A DNA stretch of 64,000 bases from Bryobacteraceae bacterium. GTDB taxonomy: Bacteria; Acidobacteriota; Terriglobia; Bryobacterales; Bryobacteraceae. Positions 43,328-53,076 of the stretch are shown one piece after another; the stretch's first letter is position 1; each line of letters begins with the position of its first letter. Position numbers and translations under genes: made by a program. The stretch covers positions 1 through 64,000 of the forward strand of contig JAICJH010000034.1 of assembly GCA_025928545.1 (NCBI GenBank). The letters run 5' to 3'. The notes under the pieces are model-generated. The model did not search any database. It was not told the origin of the DNA and saw nothing but the letters and a program-made list of their open reading frames with translations.

Positions 43328-45142
43328 TCAGGCAGGTTTTCGTGTGAACGAATCGCTGCGGATAATGCCGCCACCCGCGCCCGATTTATCAGGTTCCCGA
43401 ATGACGACAAGCCTGTCAACGCTGACCTCGGAAACCGTTTGTCTGTTCCCGTTCGGCCAGGTAATTTCCAGATTGGCTTTCGTCTCGGAACCGAGGCCGA
43501 AATGCAGGCGGCGATCATTCACCGAAAGATACGAAGACTGCGCGAGAACCGCTTTCGCCTGTCGGCGGCCACCGTACACCGCGACTACCTGGGCGCCGAT
43601 CGCACTGCGATTGGAGGTAACTCCCACCAGCTGAACTTTCAGCCAGTGGCTGTCGCCGGTCACGTCGTTTCGCAGCAGTGACGGCGGCTCGTTCATATTG
43701 ACAATCAGGATGTCGAGATCGCCGTCATTGTCGAAATCGCCAAAGGCGAGCCCGCGGCTGGAGTGAACTTCCGCCATGGCGGCGCCCTGGTCGAGCAATT
43801 CCTCAAACCGGCCGTCCCCCAGATTTCGAAACAGGACGTTCGGAGTTTTATAGGGCGCATCGCGCACAGTAGCTCCCGCATCGGGAAACACCATGCCCGT
43901 CGTGTAGAAGAGATCGGGTAAACCGTTGTTGTCCAGATCTTCGATTCCCGCGCCCCAGCCCACGAAGCGAGTCTCCACGCCCAACCCGGCGCGGATGGTC
44001 ACGTCCTGAAATACTCCTTTGCCGTTATTCCGGTAAAGGACGTTCGTGTCGTCGCTGAAGTGGGTTTTGAAAATATCCAGGTAACCATCGGTGTTGTAGT
44101 CGCCGATGCCGAGACCCATCCCTTCCTGATCGCGCCCGTCCTGGTTCACCGCTGCGCCGTTATCGAGCGCGCATTCCGTGAAAGTGCCGTCGTGATTGTT
44201 GCGGAACAGCAGACTATCGGTGGTGTCGCACGCGACGTAGATGTCCGGCCAGCCGTCGCCGTCGAAATCGGCAGCGACAGCCGTGAGTCCGTAGCCGGGG
44301 CTTTTCTTGACACCCTTCAGCGAGATGCCGGATTCATCGCTGACATCGGTGAAAGTTCCGTCGCCGTTGTTGCGGTAGAGGCGGCAGCTTTCCTGAGGAA
44401 GGCCGAGCGGGCCGCAGTAGACGGGAACGCCTTTCCAGGTGCAGGCGGGATTCTTGCCGCGCGCTGGAATTTGTGCCGGATCGAAAACGACGTAATGGGA
44501 GACAAAGAGGTCGAGCAGGCCGTCGCGGTTGTAATCGACCCAGGTGCAGCCCGAACCGCAACGGATGCCGGGATGCAATAATCCGGCCTTCGCGGTGACA
44601 TCGGTGAAGCCGCCCTTGCCGTTGTTGTGGAACAGAATGTTCTGGCCCCAGCAGGTGATGAAAATGTCGTCGAAACCGTCGTTATCGTAATCGCCCACTG
44701 TGATGCCGAGCGCCCAGATGCCGCCGCGGCCGAGGCCCGATTCGGCTGTTCTGTCCTGAAACGTGCCATCGCGATTATTGTGATAGAGCCTGATGGTCGC
44801 GCTCGGCGGAGTCGGGCTGTTGCGGCGCTGACCGGTGAGGACCACAATGTCCATCCAGCCATCGTTGTCGTAATCGATGAAAGCCGCACCGCAGCCCAGC
44901 GATTCGAGAATGTAATCGGCGCGGCCTTCGTCGCCGTAGATAACGGGGGAATTCAGGCCGGCGGATTTCGTCACATTGACGAAACTGGCGTTATAGGGCA
45001 GGCCCGAGGGCTGACTGCGGGAAAGGGGCTTGACGCCTTGCGACGAGTAGGCTCTCGGCTGCCCCATGCCTTGCGCCGCAACCCGCGAATTCAGCGCGGG
45101 AAAAGCCATCGCGGACATCGACAATAGCTGCCGGCGCGTCAT
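43328..45142 (-). CDS. CRTAC1-family exported protein (FG-GAP/VCBS repeats with ASPIC/UnbV C-terminus)
   Basis: 604 residues from the ATG at 45142 (MTRRQLLSMSAMAFPALNS); an earlier frame start overlaps the divergent gene. A signal peptide is followed by at least seven FG-GAP/VCBS blades with calcium-loop motifs such as DYDNDGWMDIVVLT, DYDNDGFDDIFITCWG and DFDGDGWPDIYVACDTTDSL, then an UnbV/ASPIC end (LEITWPNGNRQTVSEV). These propellers bind calcium and partners outside the cell. It is divergent from a SCO1-like copper protein with only 28 bases between starts, and paralogous to the gene at 46063-48612. Confidence 0.92.
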   Translation of the reverse strand: MTRRQLLSMSAMAFPALNSRVAAQGMGQPRAYSSQGVKPLSRSQPSGLPYNASFVNVTKSAGLNSPVIYGDEGRADYILESLGCGAAFIDYDNDGWMDIVVLTGQRRNSPTPPSATIRLYHNNRDGTFQDRTAESGLGRGGIWALGITVGDYDNDGFDDIFITCWGQNILFHNNGKGGFTDVTAKAGLLHPGIRCGSGCTWVDYNRDGLLDLFVSHYVVFDPAQIPARGKNPACTWKGVPVYCGPLGLPQESCRLYRNNGDGTFTDVSDESGISLKGVKKSPGYGLTAVAADFDGDGWPDIYVACDTTDSLLFRNNHDGTFTECALDNGAAVNQDGRDQEGMGLGIGDYNTDGYLDIFKTHFSDDTNVLYRNNGKGVFQDVTIRAGLGVETRFVGWGAGIEDLDNNGLPDLFYTTGMVFPDAGATVRDAPYKTPNVLFRNLGDGRFEELLDQGAAMAEVHSSRGLAFGDFDNDGDLDILIVNMNEPPSLLRNDVTGDSHWLKVQLVGVTSNRSAIGAQVVAVYGGRRQAKAVLAQSSYLSVNDRRLHFGLGSETKANLEITWPNGNRQTVSEVSVDRLVVIREPDKSGAGGGIIRSDSFTRKPA

Positions 45143-45153
45143 CACGTTGAGGA

Positions 45154-45159
45154 TATCAT
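45154..45159 (+). promoter_or_regulatory. Candidate -10 box for the SCO1-like gene
   Basis: TATCAT lies 11 bases before the ATG at 45171. The 28-base gap between the divergent starts must hold both promoters, so leaders are necessarily very short. No ribosome binding site is seen. Confidence 0.4.
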
Positions 45160-45170
45160 CGGTAAATCGG

Positions 45171-46040
45171 ATGTTCACGACTCGATTGCTGGCGATCGCC
45201 GTGATGATTGCGAGCGCTTCTTCCGGCCTCGCGGCGCAACGGTATGCCGCCTCGGGCATGGTGGTTTCGGTCGACCACGCTGCGCAAAAAATAGTTATTT
45301 CGCATCAAAGTATTCCACGCTACATGGATGCCATGGTGATGCCGTTCCACGTGAAGGATGCCAACCTGCTGAAGGGTCTGGAGCCCGGCGCGAAAGTGGA
45401 ATTCACGCTGCTGGTCGATCGGGGTTCGTCGTGGATTGAGCAGTTGCGGACGGTTGAATTCTGGAGTCCGGAAAGAGACCCGGAGCAGGCGCGGCGTCTC
45501 GGCCTGATTGAATCGATTATTGGCAGAAGTACCGCGAATCAACTAAAAGTCGGGCAAAGCGTGCCGGATTTCTCACTGCCGGATCAGAACAATCGGCCCG
45601 TCAGGCTCAGTGAGTTCGCAGGTGAGGTGGTGGCGATGAACTTTGTCTACACTCGCTGCCCATTGCCGGACTACTGTTTTCGGCTTTCGAACAATCTGGC
45701 TCAGTTGCAGAAGCGATTTCGCGCGCAACTCGGGAAGGATCTGATCCTGCTGACCATCACGTTCGATCCGGTTCATGACACGCCAGCCGCGATGCTGAAA
45801 TACTCGCGCATCTGGAATGCAGATCTGAAAGCCTGGCACTTCCTTACCGGGCCGCGCGGCGAAGTGGAGCGCGTCTGCAATCTGTTCGGTGTAGCGGCGT
45901 GGCAGGACGAGGGAATACTGACGCATTCGCTGCACACTGCCATCATCGATCGGAAAGGGAAACTTGCCGCGAATATCGAAGGCAATTCCTACACAGTGAA
46001 ACAGCTGGGTGATTTAGTGGACGCGATCATCCGACGCTGA
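45171..46040 (+). CDS. SCO1/SenC-like copper protein with N-terminal CusF-like domain
   Basis: 289 residues from the ATG at 45171, which puts the signal peptide (1-23) first. Residues about 27-100 resemble CusF-type copper-binding domains (MVVSVDHAAQKIVISHQSIP, YMDAMVMPFHV). Residues about 125-288 are a SCO1/SenC thioredoxin fold with metal-binding C163 and C169 in TRCPLPDYC and histidines H252 and H255 in THSLHTAIID. Such proteins deliver copper to cytochrome oxidase. It is divergent from a CRTAC1 gene, with the second CRTAC1 gene ending 23 bases after its stop. No oxidase gene is in the window. Confidence 0.88.
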   Translation: MFTTRLLAIAVMIASASSGLAAQRYAASGMVVSVDHAAQKIVISHQSIPRYMDAMVMPFHVKDANLLKGLEPGAKVEFTLLVDRGSSWIEQLRTVEFWSPERDPEQARRLGLIESIIGRSTANQLKVGQSVPDFSLPDQNNRPVRLSEFAGEVVAMNFVYTRCPLPDYCFRLSNNLAQLQKRFRAQLGKDLILLTITFDPVHDTPAAMLKYSRIWNADLKAWHFLTGPRGEVERVCNLFGVAAWQDEGILTHSLHTAIIDRKGKLAANIEGNSYTVKQLGDLVDAIIRR

Positions 46041-46062
46041 TCACGAGTCGCAGTTTCGGCCT

Positions 46063-48612
46063 TCACCGGCCCAGGTGAATGACCGGGCGTTTGAGAGTTG
46101 TGTATGTCTCACTGGCCTCGCGGATCTCGATGACCTGGTTCTTTGCGACTCCGGTGAACGTTTGGCGGGTATTGCCAGCCGGCCACCAAACTTCAAGCGA
46201 CAGGATTTGCGCGGACTTACCCAGGCCGATATGCTGCTCGTAAGGTCCGGCGCCGAAGGATCCGCCGCTCCCGACCGTGCGGTAGATATCGCGCCCCACG
46301 CCGTCACCGTCACGCACAGTGAGCCGGATTCGCGCTCCGACTGCCGCGCGATTCGACTTTGTCCCTGTCAGATGTATGCCGATCCAGTCATTGCCATTAC
46401 CCGGATTATCGAACAGCCGCGTATTGTGCTGATCGCCCGGCACGGCGCCACCCATGACCGCAACGATATCTTCATCGCCGTCGTGATCCAGATCCGCGAA
46501 GGCGATCCCGTGCCCTTTCGGCATTATCCCCGTCCCCGACGAAGCAGTGATATCCGTGAATCGCTTCCCGCCGTCATTATGAAAAAGCACATTGGGTGCA
46601 AGCACGGCATACGAAGGATTTCCAGTGCCGAGATAGAAATCGAGATACCCGTCATTATCGACATCGCCGAAGTTCATGCCCATGGGGAGAAAAACGTGAT
46701 TCAGGCCAGTCTCCGACGTCACGTCTTTGAACTTTCCATTTCCAAGATTGCGGAACAACCGGAGGCTCTCGCCTTTCTGGGACAGACCAAGATAACCGGA
46801 CGCAATATCGCCGAGCGATGAATAATAGCCGGCCACGAAAAGGTCCGGCCAGCCATCGTTATCGTAGTCGAAAAACCACGACCCGAACGTCGGCCCCTGC
46901 TGGCCCAGTCCGGCCTGCTGCGTCACATCGGTAAAAGTCTTGTTGTGGTTATTGCGATAGAGAAAATGCTCGCCGCGAAAATTCGAAACATACAGATCGG
47001 GGTATCCGTCGTTGTCGAAATCGCCCGCCACCACGCCTTTGATAATGCCGGTCTTATTCACACCGGCGGATTGGGCAACATCTGTGAACGTGCCATCGCC
47101 CTTATTGAGAAACAACTGCATGGGCGCGTTTTCATTGCCGACGATCAGGTCAAGCCTGCCGTCGTTATCGATGTCTGTCCAAACGGCGGTTTGAGTTGCG
47201 CGCACTGGCTCCATGAGTCCGGCTTCCGCCGTTACATCGGTGAAAGTGCCGTCGCAGTTATTGCGTAACAATGACTTGCGGCGCGCCCACTCCCAGCCTC
47301 CGCGCAAAACCAAAATATCTTTGCAGCCATCGTTATTGAAATCCGTCTGAATGATATTGAGGCCGCCGGTTTGAGCACTCAGGCCGGCGCTGGCGGCACG
47401 ATCGGTGAAAGTGCCATCGGCGTTGTTGTGGAAGTAACGGAGCGGAACACAGTCGTGCTGGCTGGAAATCACGACGTCGAAAAAGCCGTCGTTGTCGAAA
47501 TCGTCCACGATCAGGCCACCCGCCATGCCACGCCGGTTCAGCCCCGCCGCAGCCGCAACATCGGTGAAGTGGACAACATTTTCCTTCGCCTGCAATACGG
47601 CCGGCGAAATCAGGTATCCGGCCGGCACGGCGGATGGATAGCCGCCTGACAGCATATAAGTCAGATTCAGCAGCCACTTGACGTCGATATTGCCGGGCGA
47701 ACGCTCCAGGTATTGCTGAAAATAGGCGGCCGCTTTCGCGAGATCCGCCTTCTCGGCAGGTGTGACCTGGGCGGGATTCATCGGTGTCGGGAAAGCGAAC
47801 CTGTCATAGAGGGTCATGCCCGCGCGATGCAGGTACGCCACACCCATCCCTTCCTCCAGCAGAGGGACCTTCGATGGAGATTCCTTTTGCGCTAGCCGAT
47901 AGGCCGCCTCGCGGTAGGCAATGGCTTCCGTCATTTCGCCCGTGAACGAATGCATGTTGGAGACGACGGAGTTGACGTCGCCCAGCGTCTTCGGGTCAGC
48001 GCCCGGATCTTTCAGATAAGCGGCAAGCTGGCTGGTGAAATCCGCAACAGATTGTGTGCGAGCCGCGCACCCCTGGCTGATATCGCGTTCCCAACCGTCG
48101 GCTTTCGGAAAACGAATGAAGGCAAGATTCGCCTCGGCATAGCCGGAATAATCGGTGGTCGGAAGAATTGCGGACTGGCTTCCGAGCGCCTGCTGACGGG
48201 CAATATCGGGTGCGGCAGCGTTGCCTCGCGGAGGCTGTGTCAGGACTTTCAGGATGGCGTAGCCGGAGGGAAGTTTCGCGATGCCGGTGACCTCGCCCGC
48301 CGATATACCTTTGAGAACATCGCGCAGTTCCGGGCGGAGCTTTGCAGGGTCCACCAGCCCCATGTAGCCCGCGTCGTTTGCCGTAGGATCGGTGGATTGG
48401 CTGCGGGCGAGATCCGCGAAATCCGCACCGCTTTTCAGCTGCGCAGCAAGCTTGACGGCTTCCGTTTCGGATGCGACCACAATGATGCTGACCGGGATTT
48501 CATGGGCATCATTCTGACCGAACGCGGATGTGGCGAGCCACCAGCCGAGTGGCAGCAGAACGATCGGGCATAAGCGCAGCGGCCAGCGGAAGTATCGCGC
48601 GAAGAGATTCAT
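46063..48612 (-). CDS. Exported fusion of parvulin (PPIC) isomerase, helical repeats and CRTAC1 propeller
   Basis: 849 residues. A membrane-anchor-like signal (1-32) is followed by a parvulin domain (about 40-130: IIVVASETEAVKLAAQLKSG, ADFADLARSQSTDPT, SAGEVTGIAKLPSGYAILKV), a helical TPR-like region (about 150-340), FG-GAP/VCBS blades (about 345-720, e.g. DFDNDGFFDVVISSQHD, DIDNDGRLDLIVGNENA) and an UnbV/ASPIC end. The combination of a folding enzyme with a CRTAC1 propeller is uncommon as far as I know. It is divergent from a large TPR protein (46 bases apart), a pairing often seen with CRTAC1 genes in acidobacteria. Confidence 0.88.
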   Translation of the reverse strand: MNLFARYFRWPLRLCPIVLLPLGWWLATSAFGQNDAHEIPVSIIVVASETEAVKLAAQLKSGADFADLARSQSTDPTANDAGYMGLVDPAKLRPELRDVLKGISAGEVTGIAKLPSGYAILKVLTQPPRGNAAAPDIARQQALGSQSAILPTTDYSGYAEANLAFIRFPKADGWERDISQGCAARTQSVADFTSQLAAYLKDPGADPKTLGDVNSVVSNMHSFTGEMTEAIAYREAAYRLAQKESPSKVPLLEEGMGVAYLHRAGMTLYDRFAFPTPMNPAQVTPAEKADLAKAAAYFQQYLERSPGNIDVKWLLNLTYMLSGGYPSAVPAGYLISPAVLQAKENVVHFTDVAAAAGLNRRGMAGGLIVDDFDNDGFFDVVISSQHDCVPLRYFHNNADGTFTDRAASAGLSAQTGGLNIIQTDFNNDGCKDILVLRGGWEWARRKSLLRNNCDGTFTDVTAEAGLMEPVRATQTAVWTDIDNDGRLDLIVGNENAPMQLFLNKGDGTFTDVAQSAGVNKTGIIKGVVAGDFDNDGYPDLYVSNFRGEHFLYRNNHNKTFTDVTQQAGLGQQGPTFGSWFFDYDNDGWPDLFVAGYYSSLGDIASGYLGLSQKGESLRLFRNLGNGKFKDVTSETGLNHVFLPMGMNFGDVDNDGYLDFYLGTGNPSYAVLAPNVLFHNDGGKRFTDITASSGTGIMPKGHGIAFADLDHDGDEDIVAVMGGAVPGDQHNTRLFDNPGNGNDWIGIHLTGTKSNRAAVGARIRLTVRDGDGVGRDIYRTVGSGGSFGAGPYEQHIGLGKSAQILSLEVWWPAGNTRQTFTGVAKNQVIEIREASETYTTLKRPVIHLGR

Positions 48613-48646
48613 TTGCCCTGTTGGTGATTATCGCAGCACTCGCCGA

Positions 48647-48652
48647 TATCAT
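48647..48652 (+). promoter_or_regulatory. Candidate -10 box for the TPR gene
   Basis: TATCAT sits 6 bases before the GTG at 48659. A transcript would start at the start codon. There is no ribosome binding site. Confidence 0.4.
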
Positions 48653-48658
48653 ATTGAT

Positions 48659-51052
48659 GTGAGTTTCCGGGCATTCCGTGACGCATGCTGCCTGTCGATC
48701 CTTGTCTTATCGAGACTGGCGGCGGCCACCGGTCCCGATTTTCAGGCGGCCGTTGCGGCCCTCCAGCGAGGCGACTCGCCAGCCGCCGAAGTGAAACTGC
48801 GCGCGGAACTCAAGGCAAATCCCGGCGAGGCCGAAGCCATGAGCCTCCTGGGCGTGGCTCTGGATAACCAGAAGAAATTCGCAGAAGCCGATCGATTCCA
48901 CCGCGACGCAATGGCCAAAGCTCCGTCATCCGCCGCAATTCATAATAATTTCGGCAATCATCTGCTGCTGACAGGCGATACGAAAGGCGCCCAGGATGTC
49001 TTCCTCGAAGCCGTCTCCATCGATCCCGCGGACGATTACGCCAATCTTCAGCTGGCCCAGGTGGCCGTGAAAGCCGGCCGGGGAGCGGATGCACTGAAGT
49101 ATCTGGACCATCTCCCCGCACAGCAACTGGATGCGCCGAATGTCGCGGTTGTGCGCCTCATGGCGCTCGATCTGGCGGATCGGCGGCCGGAAGCAGACGC
49201 TCTGTTCACACGCCTTTCCAACGCCACCGCGGGCGACGTCGCGATCAGTTCCAATCTTGGTCTGACTCTCGTGCAGGCGGGCCAGTTCAGCCAGGCCGAG
49301 ATCTTTCTGACTCATGCGCTGGCGGCAACTCCGACGAATTTCAATTTGCTGTATCAGGTCGGCGTGGTCGCGTCCAGAGCGGAGCACAACGAACGTGCGC
49401 GCGACGTGTTCGAGAAGGCCCTGCTCCAGCAACCTCAAAATGTCGACGTGCTTTACGGTCTGGCATATGTGTACAGCAATCTGAAGCAACCGGAGCAGGC
49501 GGTCAGGCTGCTTTCACAAGCGGCACGGCTCGCGCCGCAACGCGCCGATGTGCAGAAACTTCTGGCCGTCACCACGTGGGATCTCCATGCCTACGAAGAT
49601 TCAGTAGCGGCCTGGGACCGTTACGTGACACTCGCGCCGAACGACGACACAGGACGGCGTGAACGTGGATTTGCGCGTTCCAATATCAAGCAGGCCGATG
49701 CCGGTCTTCCGGATCTGGAGTGGTACTGCGCCCGGCATCCCGACGATGCCACGGGATGGTTTGAACTCGGCGTGGCGCAGAGCCAGGGCGATCCGCAGCA
49801 GGGTCTGGCAACTTTGGATAAAGCCATAGCGCTGCGACCGGATTTTGCCGACGCACGCTCTGCCCGCGGAGCGCTGAACTATCAGCAGGGCAAGGCCGAA
49901 CTAGCCCTGGCCGATCTGGAATTCGCCGCCGCGAAACTGCCGGACAGCGCCATGGTGCTGGATAATCTCGGCCAGACGTATCTGCTGCTGGACCGGTTAA
50001 CGGATGCGCTGCCCGTCCTGCGCAAGGCTGCGGAACTGGCGCCGAGCGACGCGAAGAAACAACTGCATCTGGCGAACGCCCTCAACCAGGCGGGGCAAAC
50101 CGCGGAATCGCGGGTCTTCATGAATCGCTACCGTGAGCTGGGGGGAACCGCCGCCGTGCCCGCTCGCGGCGTGATGGAGTATCTGAGTCTGACGTCCGAG
50201 CAGCAACATGCGGCTTATCGCGCGCGGCTGGAAAAAGGGCTCGCCGCGCACCCCGAAGATTCCGCGCTGCAGGTGTCGTATCTGAAGCTGTCGCTCGGAG
50301 ACGGGCAGCTCGATGCGGCTGAGGCGACCGCGAAGAAGATTGCGGCGCTGAAGCCGGGCGCAATCCAACTCACCGACGCGGGGCGGGCATTGCTCGCCGC
50401 GAATCAGTACCCTATGGCGAAACAGCTGCTCGAACAGGCAATGGCAGCGGATCCGGCCGCGGGACTGGATCTGGATCTGGCCATTATTGCCTTCCATACA
50501 GATGGCGCGCCTGCGGGACTTGCGGCACTGGAGCGCGTGCCAGCAGCCGCGCGTGGCGGCGATTATTATGTCGCGCGGGCGCAGATGCTGGAGGCGAGTG
50601 GCAAGCCTGACGATGCCGCTGCGGCGATCGCGATGGCCGTGAAAGCCGAACCAGCGCGTCCGGATCTGTATTGGCAGGCTGCGTCGTTGATGGCGAAAAG
50701 CCGCCGCTATACGGACGCGCTGTCGCTGCTGGATCAGGCTGCGAAAACATTGCCGCAGGAAGCGCAAATTCCGGTTATCAAATCCGTGGTGCTGGAATTA
50801 TCCGGCAGGACGGACGAAGCGCAGAAACTGTTAGGCGACGCGCAGCGGCGGTGGCCGGAAGTTGCGGCCGTTTGGGTAGCTGAGGGAATGATTCTGGCAG
50901 CCCATCGTCACCCCGATGAGGCGCGAAAGGCTTTGGAAACGGCGGTGTCGCTGGGCGCGCACAGCGCTGAAGCGAAGAGTGCGGCGGGATCGCCGACAAC
51001 GGCCGTCGACCCCGCGAAGCTATTCCTCAACCGCCCGCCTGCCGATTGGTAA
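48659..51052 (+). CDS. Exported TPR-repeat protein
   Basis: 797 residues from GTG at 48659 (a longer reading frame to 48530 runs into the divergent gene). A signal peptide (1-25) is followed by about 15-20 tetratricopeptide repeats, for example EAEAMSLLGVALDNQKKFAE, DVLYGLAYVYSNLKQPEQAV, AMVLDNLGQTYLLLDRLTDA and ARPDLYWQAASLMAKSRRYT. TPR arrays scaffold proteins in the periplasm or outer membrane. It is divergent from the parvulin-CRTAC1 fusion with 46 bases between starts, and the two probably act together. Confidence 0.9.
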   Translation: MSFRAFRDACCLSILVLSRLAAATGPDFQAAVAALQRGDSPAAEVKLRAELKANPGEAEAMSLLGVALDNQKKFAEADRFHRDAMAKAPSSAAIHNNFGNHLLLTGDTKGAQDVFLEAVSIDPADDYANLQLAQVAVKAGRGADALKYLDHLPAQQLDAPNVAVVRLMALDLADRRPEADALFTRLSNATAGDVAISSNLGLTLVQAGQFSQAEIFLTHALAATPTNFNLLYQVGVVASRAEHNERARDVFEKALLQQPQNVDVLYGLAYVYSNLKQPEQAVRLLSQAARLAPQRADVQKLLAVTTWDLHAYEDSVAAWDRYVTLAPNDDTGRRERGFARSNIKQADAGLPDLEWYCARHPDDATGWFELGVAQSQGDPQQGLATLDKAIALRPDFADARSARGALNYQQGKAELALADLEFAAAKLPDSAMVLDNLGQTYLLLDRLTDALPVLRKAAELAPSDAKKQLHLANALNQAGQTAESRVFMNRYRELGGTAAVPARGVMEYLSLTSEQQHAAYRARLEKGLAAHPEDSALQVSYLKLSLGDGQLDAAEATAKKIAALKPGAIQLTDAGRALLAANQYPMAKQLLEQAMAADPAAGLDLDLAIIAFHTDGAPAGLAALERVPAAARGGDYYVARAQMLEASGKPDDAAAAIAMAVKAEPARPDLYWQAASLMAKSRRYTDALSLLDQAAKTLPQEAQIPVIKSVVLELSGRTDEAQKLLGDAQRRWPEVAAVWVAEGMILAAHRHPDEARKALETAVSLGAHSAEAKSAAGSPTTAVDPAKLFLNRPPADW

Positions 51053-51059
51053 AAATAAC

Positions 51060-51809
51060 TTAGAAATTTACGATTGCGGCGAAAGATTTCGGATCGAGGC
51101 TCGCGCCGCCCACCAGGGCGCCGTCGATGTCGCCTTTGCTCATCAGGCCCGCGACATTATCGGGCTTGACGCTGCCGCCGTAAAGAATGCGGATCGCCAG
51201 CGCCTGGGCATTGCCGAATTTCTCCGCTACCAGTCCACGAATATAAGCATGTGCTTCCGCGGCCTGCTCCGGCGTGGCTACTTTGCCTGTGCCGATCGCC
51301 CAGACGGGTTCATAGGCAATCACGATCTTCGCGAATTGCTCGGCGCTGAGAGGCGCCATGCCGCCATCGAACTGCTGCTTCAAAACCGCTTCCGTGCTGC
51401 CCGATTCACGCTGGGCGAGAAGTTCGCCAACACACACAATCGGAGTCAGACCATATTCCAAAGCAGCCTGGGTCTTCGAAAGCACACCAGCTTCGTTTTC
51501 CCCGAAGAACTGCCGGCGCTCGCTGTGACCCACCAGCACGTATTTACAGCCGATGGTCTTCAGCATGTGGCCGGAGATCTCACCCGTCATTGCGCCTTCT
51601 TTTCCGGCGGCCAGGTTCTGCGCGCCGATTCCGACGTTCGAGCCGGCAGCCGCCGCAAGGGCAACGGCAAGATCGATGTACGGTGGGCAGATTGCGGCAT
51701 CGCGGCCGGCAGCGCCCGCGACGAGCGGCAGGAAAGCATCGAAAAACGCCTGCGTCTCCTGCGGTGTCTTGTACATCTTCCAGTTGCCTGCCAATAGTGG
51801 AGTTCTCAT
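51060..51809 (-). CDS. tpiA: Triosephosphate isomerase
   Basis: 249 residues, the standard length. Catalytic residues are visible: N9 and K11 in GNWKM, H95 in YVLVGHSERR and E167 in AYEPVWAIGTG, plus the phosphate loop ILYGGSVKPDN and GALVGGASLD. It interconverts dihydroxyacetone phosphate and glyceraldehyde-3-phosphate. It overlaps the end of deoB by four bases (ATGA 51806-51809), so the pair is translationally coupled. It is not next to gap or pgk here. Confidence 0.98.
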   Translation of the reverse strand: MRTPLLAGNWKMYKTPQETQAFFDAFLPLVAGAAGRDAAICPPYIDLAVALAAAAGSNVGIGAQNLAAGKEGAMTGEISGHMLKTIGCKYVLVGHSERRQFFGENEAGVLSKTQAALEYGLTPIVCVGELLAQRESGSTEAVLKQQFDGGMAPLSAEQFAKIVIAYEPVWAIGTGKVATPEQAAEAHAYIRGLVAEKFGNAQALAIRILYGGSVKPDNVAGLMSKGDIDGALVGGASLDPKSFAAIVNF

Positions 51810-52975
51810 AAACTGATTTCGCTTAAAAAGCTGGTACCTTTCTCAATGGATGTTGCAAAATTTTCGGCGATCGTCTGGCCCATGTCGCTCAGTGTGGCGC
51901 GAAGTCCCAGATCCACGCCGGCGCGCGTGCGCGGCCCGAAGGCGATCAGCGGCGTATATTCGCGGCTGTGGTCGGTGGATGGCGTGGTGGGGTCGCAGCC
52001 GTGATCGGCCGTGAGGATCGCGAGATCGTCCGGTTGAAGCGCGGCCTGGAATTCAGGCAACCAGCGGTCGAACTCTTCCAGCGCCGCGGCGTAACCTTCC
52101 ACATCGTTGCGATGCCCGTATTGCTGATCGAAATCCACCAGGTTCACGTAGACGACGCCGCGCTCCAGCCCCTGCATCGCTTGCAGAGTTTTCGCCATGC
52201 CGTCCGCGTTGCTTTTCGTTTTTATCTGTGAACGGATGCCGCGGCCGAGGAACACATCGAAGATCTTGCCCACGCTCCGCACTTCGACATCGTTCTCTTC
52301 CAGCTTGTCGAGCAGCATCCCGCGCGGAGGCGGAACGGCGTAATCGTGGCGGTTCGCAGTGCGCCGGAAATTTCCGGCTTCGCCTTCGAAGGGACGCGCA
52401 ATCACGCGGCCCACTTCCCACTCGCCGCGCAGGATCTCGCGCGCGATTTCGCAGATGCGATAGAGTTCGGGAACGGGAATGACAGCTTCGTGCGCGGCAA
52501 TCTGGAAGACGCTGTCCGCCGAAGTGTAGACGATCGGCGAACCGGTGCGGACGTGTTCTTCGCCCAGCTCTTTGATGATTTCCGTTCCGGAGGCGGCCTT
52601 GTTGCCCAGAGCCGAGCGCCCGGTGCGGCGCTCGAATTCCTGCATAATCTCGGGCGGAAACCCATGCGGAAAAATCGGAAACGGTTTGGCCAGGTGAATA
52701 CCGACCATTTCCCAATGACCGGTGGTTGTATCTTTGCCCGGTGAGCGCAGTGTGCAGCGTCCGAAAGCACCGGCGGGATGTGCCGCTTTGGGCAACTGCG
52801 GAATGGGCTTGAGATTGCCCAATCCCAGCGCACAGAGGTTGGGAACGTTGAGCCCGCGCTGACGCGCTATGTTGCCGAGCGTGTCGCTGCCGACGTCCCC
52901 ATAGTCGGCCGCATCGGGCATTTCGCCGACCCCGACGCTGTCGAGCACAATCCAGATAATACGTTGGAACGCCAA
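51806..52975 (-). CDS. deoB: Phosphopentomutase
   Basis: 389 residues. The N-terminus IIWIVLDSVGVGEMPDAADY holds the metal aspartate. SPGKDTTTGHWEMVG carries the catalytic threonine and ADHGCDPTTPSTDHSREYTP the second metal site, all standard for DeoB. It interconverts (deoxy)ribose-1- and -5-phosphate in nucleoside salvage. The downstream tpiA overlaps by ATGA; ribose breakdown products feed into triose phosphates, which fits the coupling. Its start is divergent from the Gfo/Idh oxidoreductase gene with about 100 bases between. Confidence 0.97.
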   Translation of the reverse strand: MAFQRIIWIVLDSVGVGEMPDAADYGDVGSDTLGNIARQRGLNVPNLCALGLGNLKPIPQLPKAAHPAGAFGRCTLRSPGKDTTTGHWEMVGIHLAKPFPIFPHGFPPEIMQEFERRTGRSALGNKAASGTEIIKELGEEHVRTGSPIVYTSADSVFQIAAHEAVIPVPELYRICEIAREILRGEWEVGRVIARPFEGEAGNFRRTANRHDYAVPPPRGMLLDKLEENDVEVRSVGKIFDVFLGRGIRSQIKTKSNADGMAKTLQAMQGLERGVVYVNLVDFDQQYGHRNDVEGYAAALEEFDRWLPEFQAALQPDDLAILTADHGCDPTTPSTDHSREYTPLIAFGPRTRAGVDLGLRATLSDMGQTIAENFATSIEKGTSFLSEISL

Positions 52976-53060
52976 GAAACCAATTTAGCGTGTCTTATGG
53001 GACGGAGGACGTGCCCCCGACGTGTCTGGCCGAGACGAGGTGGCGGCCAGGGCATCGCGC

Positions 53061-53066
53061 TAAAAT
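53061..53066 (+). promoter_or_regulatory. Candidate -10 box for the Gfo/Idh gene
   Basis: TAAAAT lies 10 bases before the GTG at 53077, in an A-rich stretch. A transcript would have a leader of about 4 bases and no ribosome binding site. Confidence 0.4.
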
Positions 53067-53076
53067 AAAAAAATCC

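Noticed and set aside
45171..46040. Unusual Cx5C spacing (CPLPDYC) in the SCO1-like protein instead of CxxxC
   Set aside because: CPLPDxC is, as far as I recall, a common variant in SCO relatives of this type, so it does not mark a loss of function.
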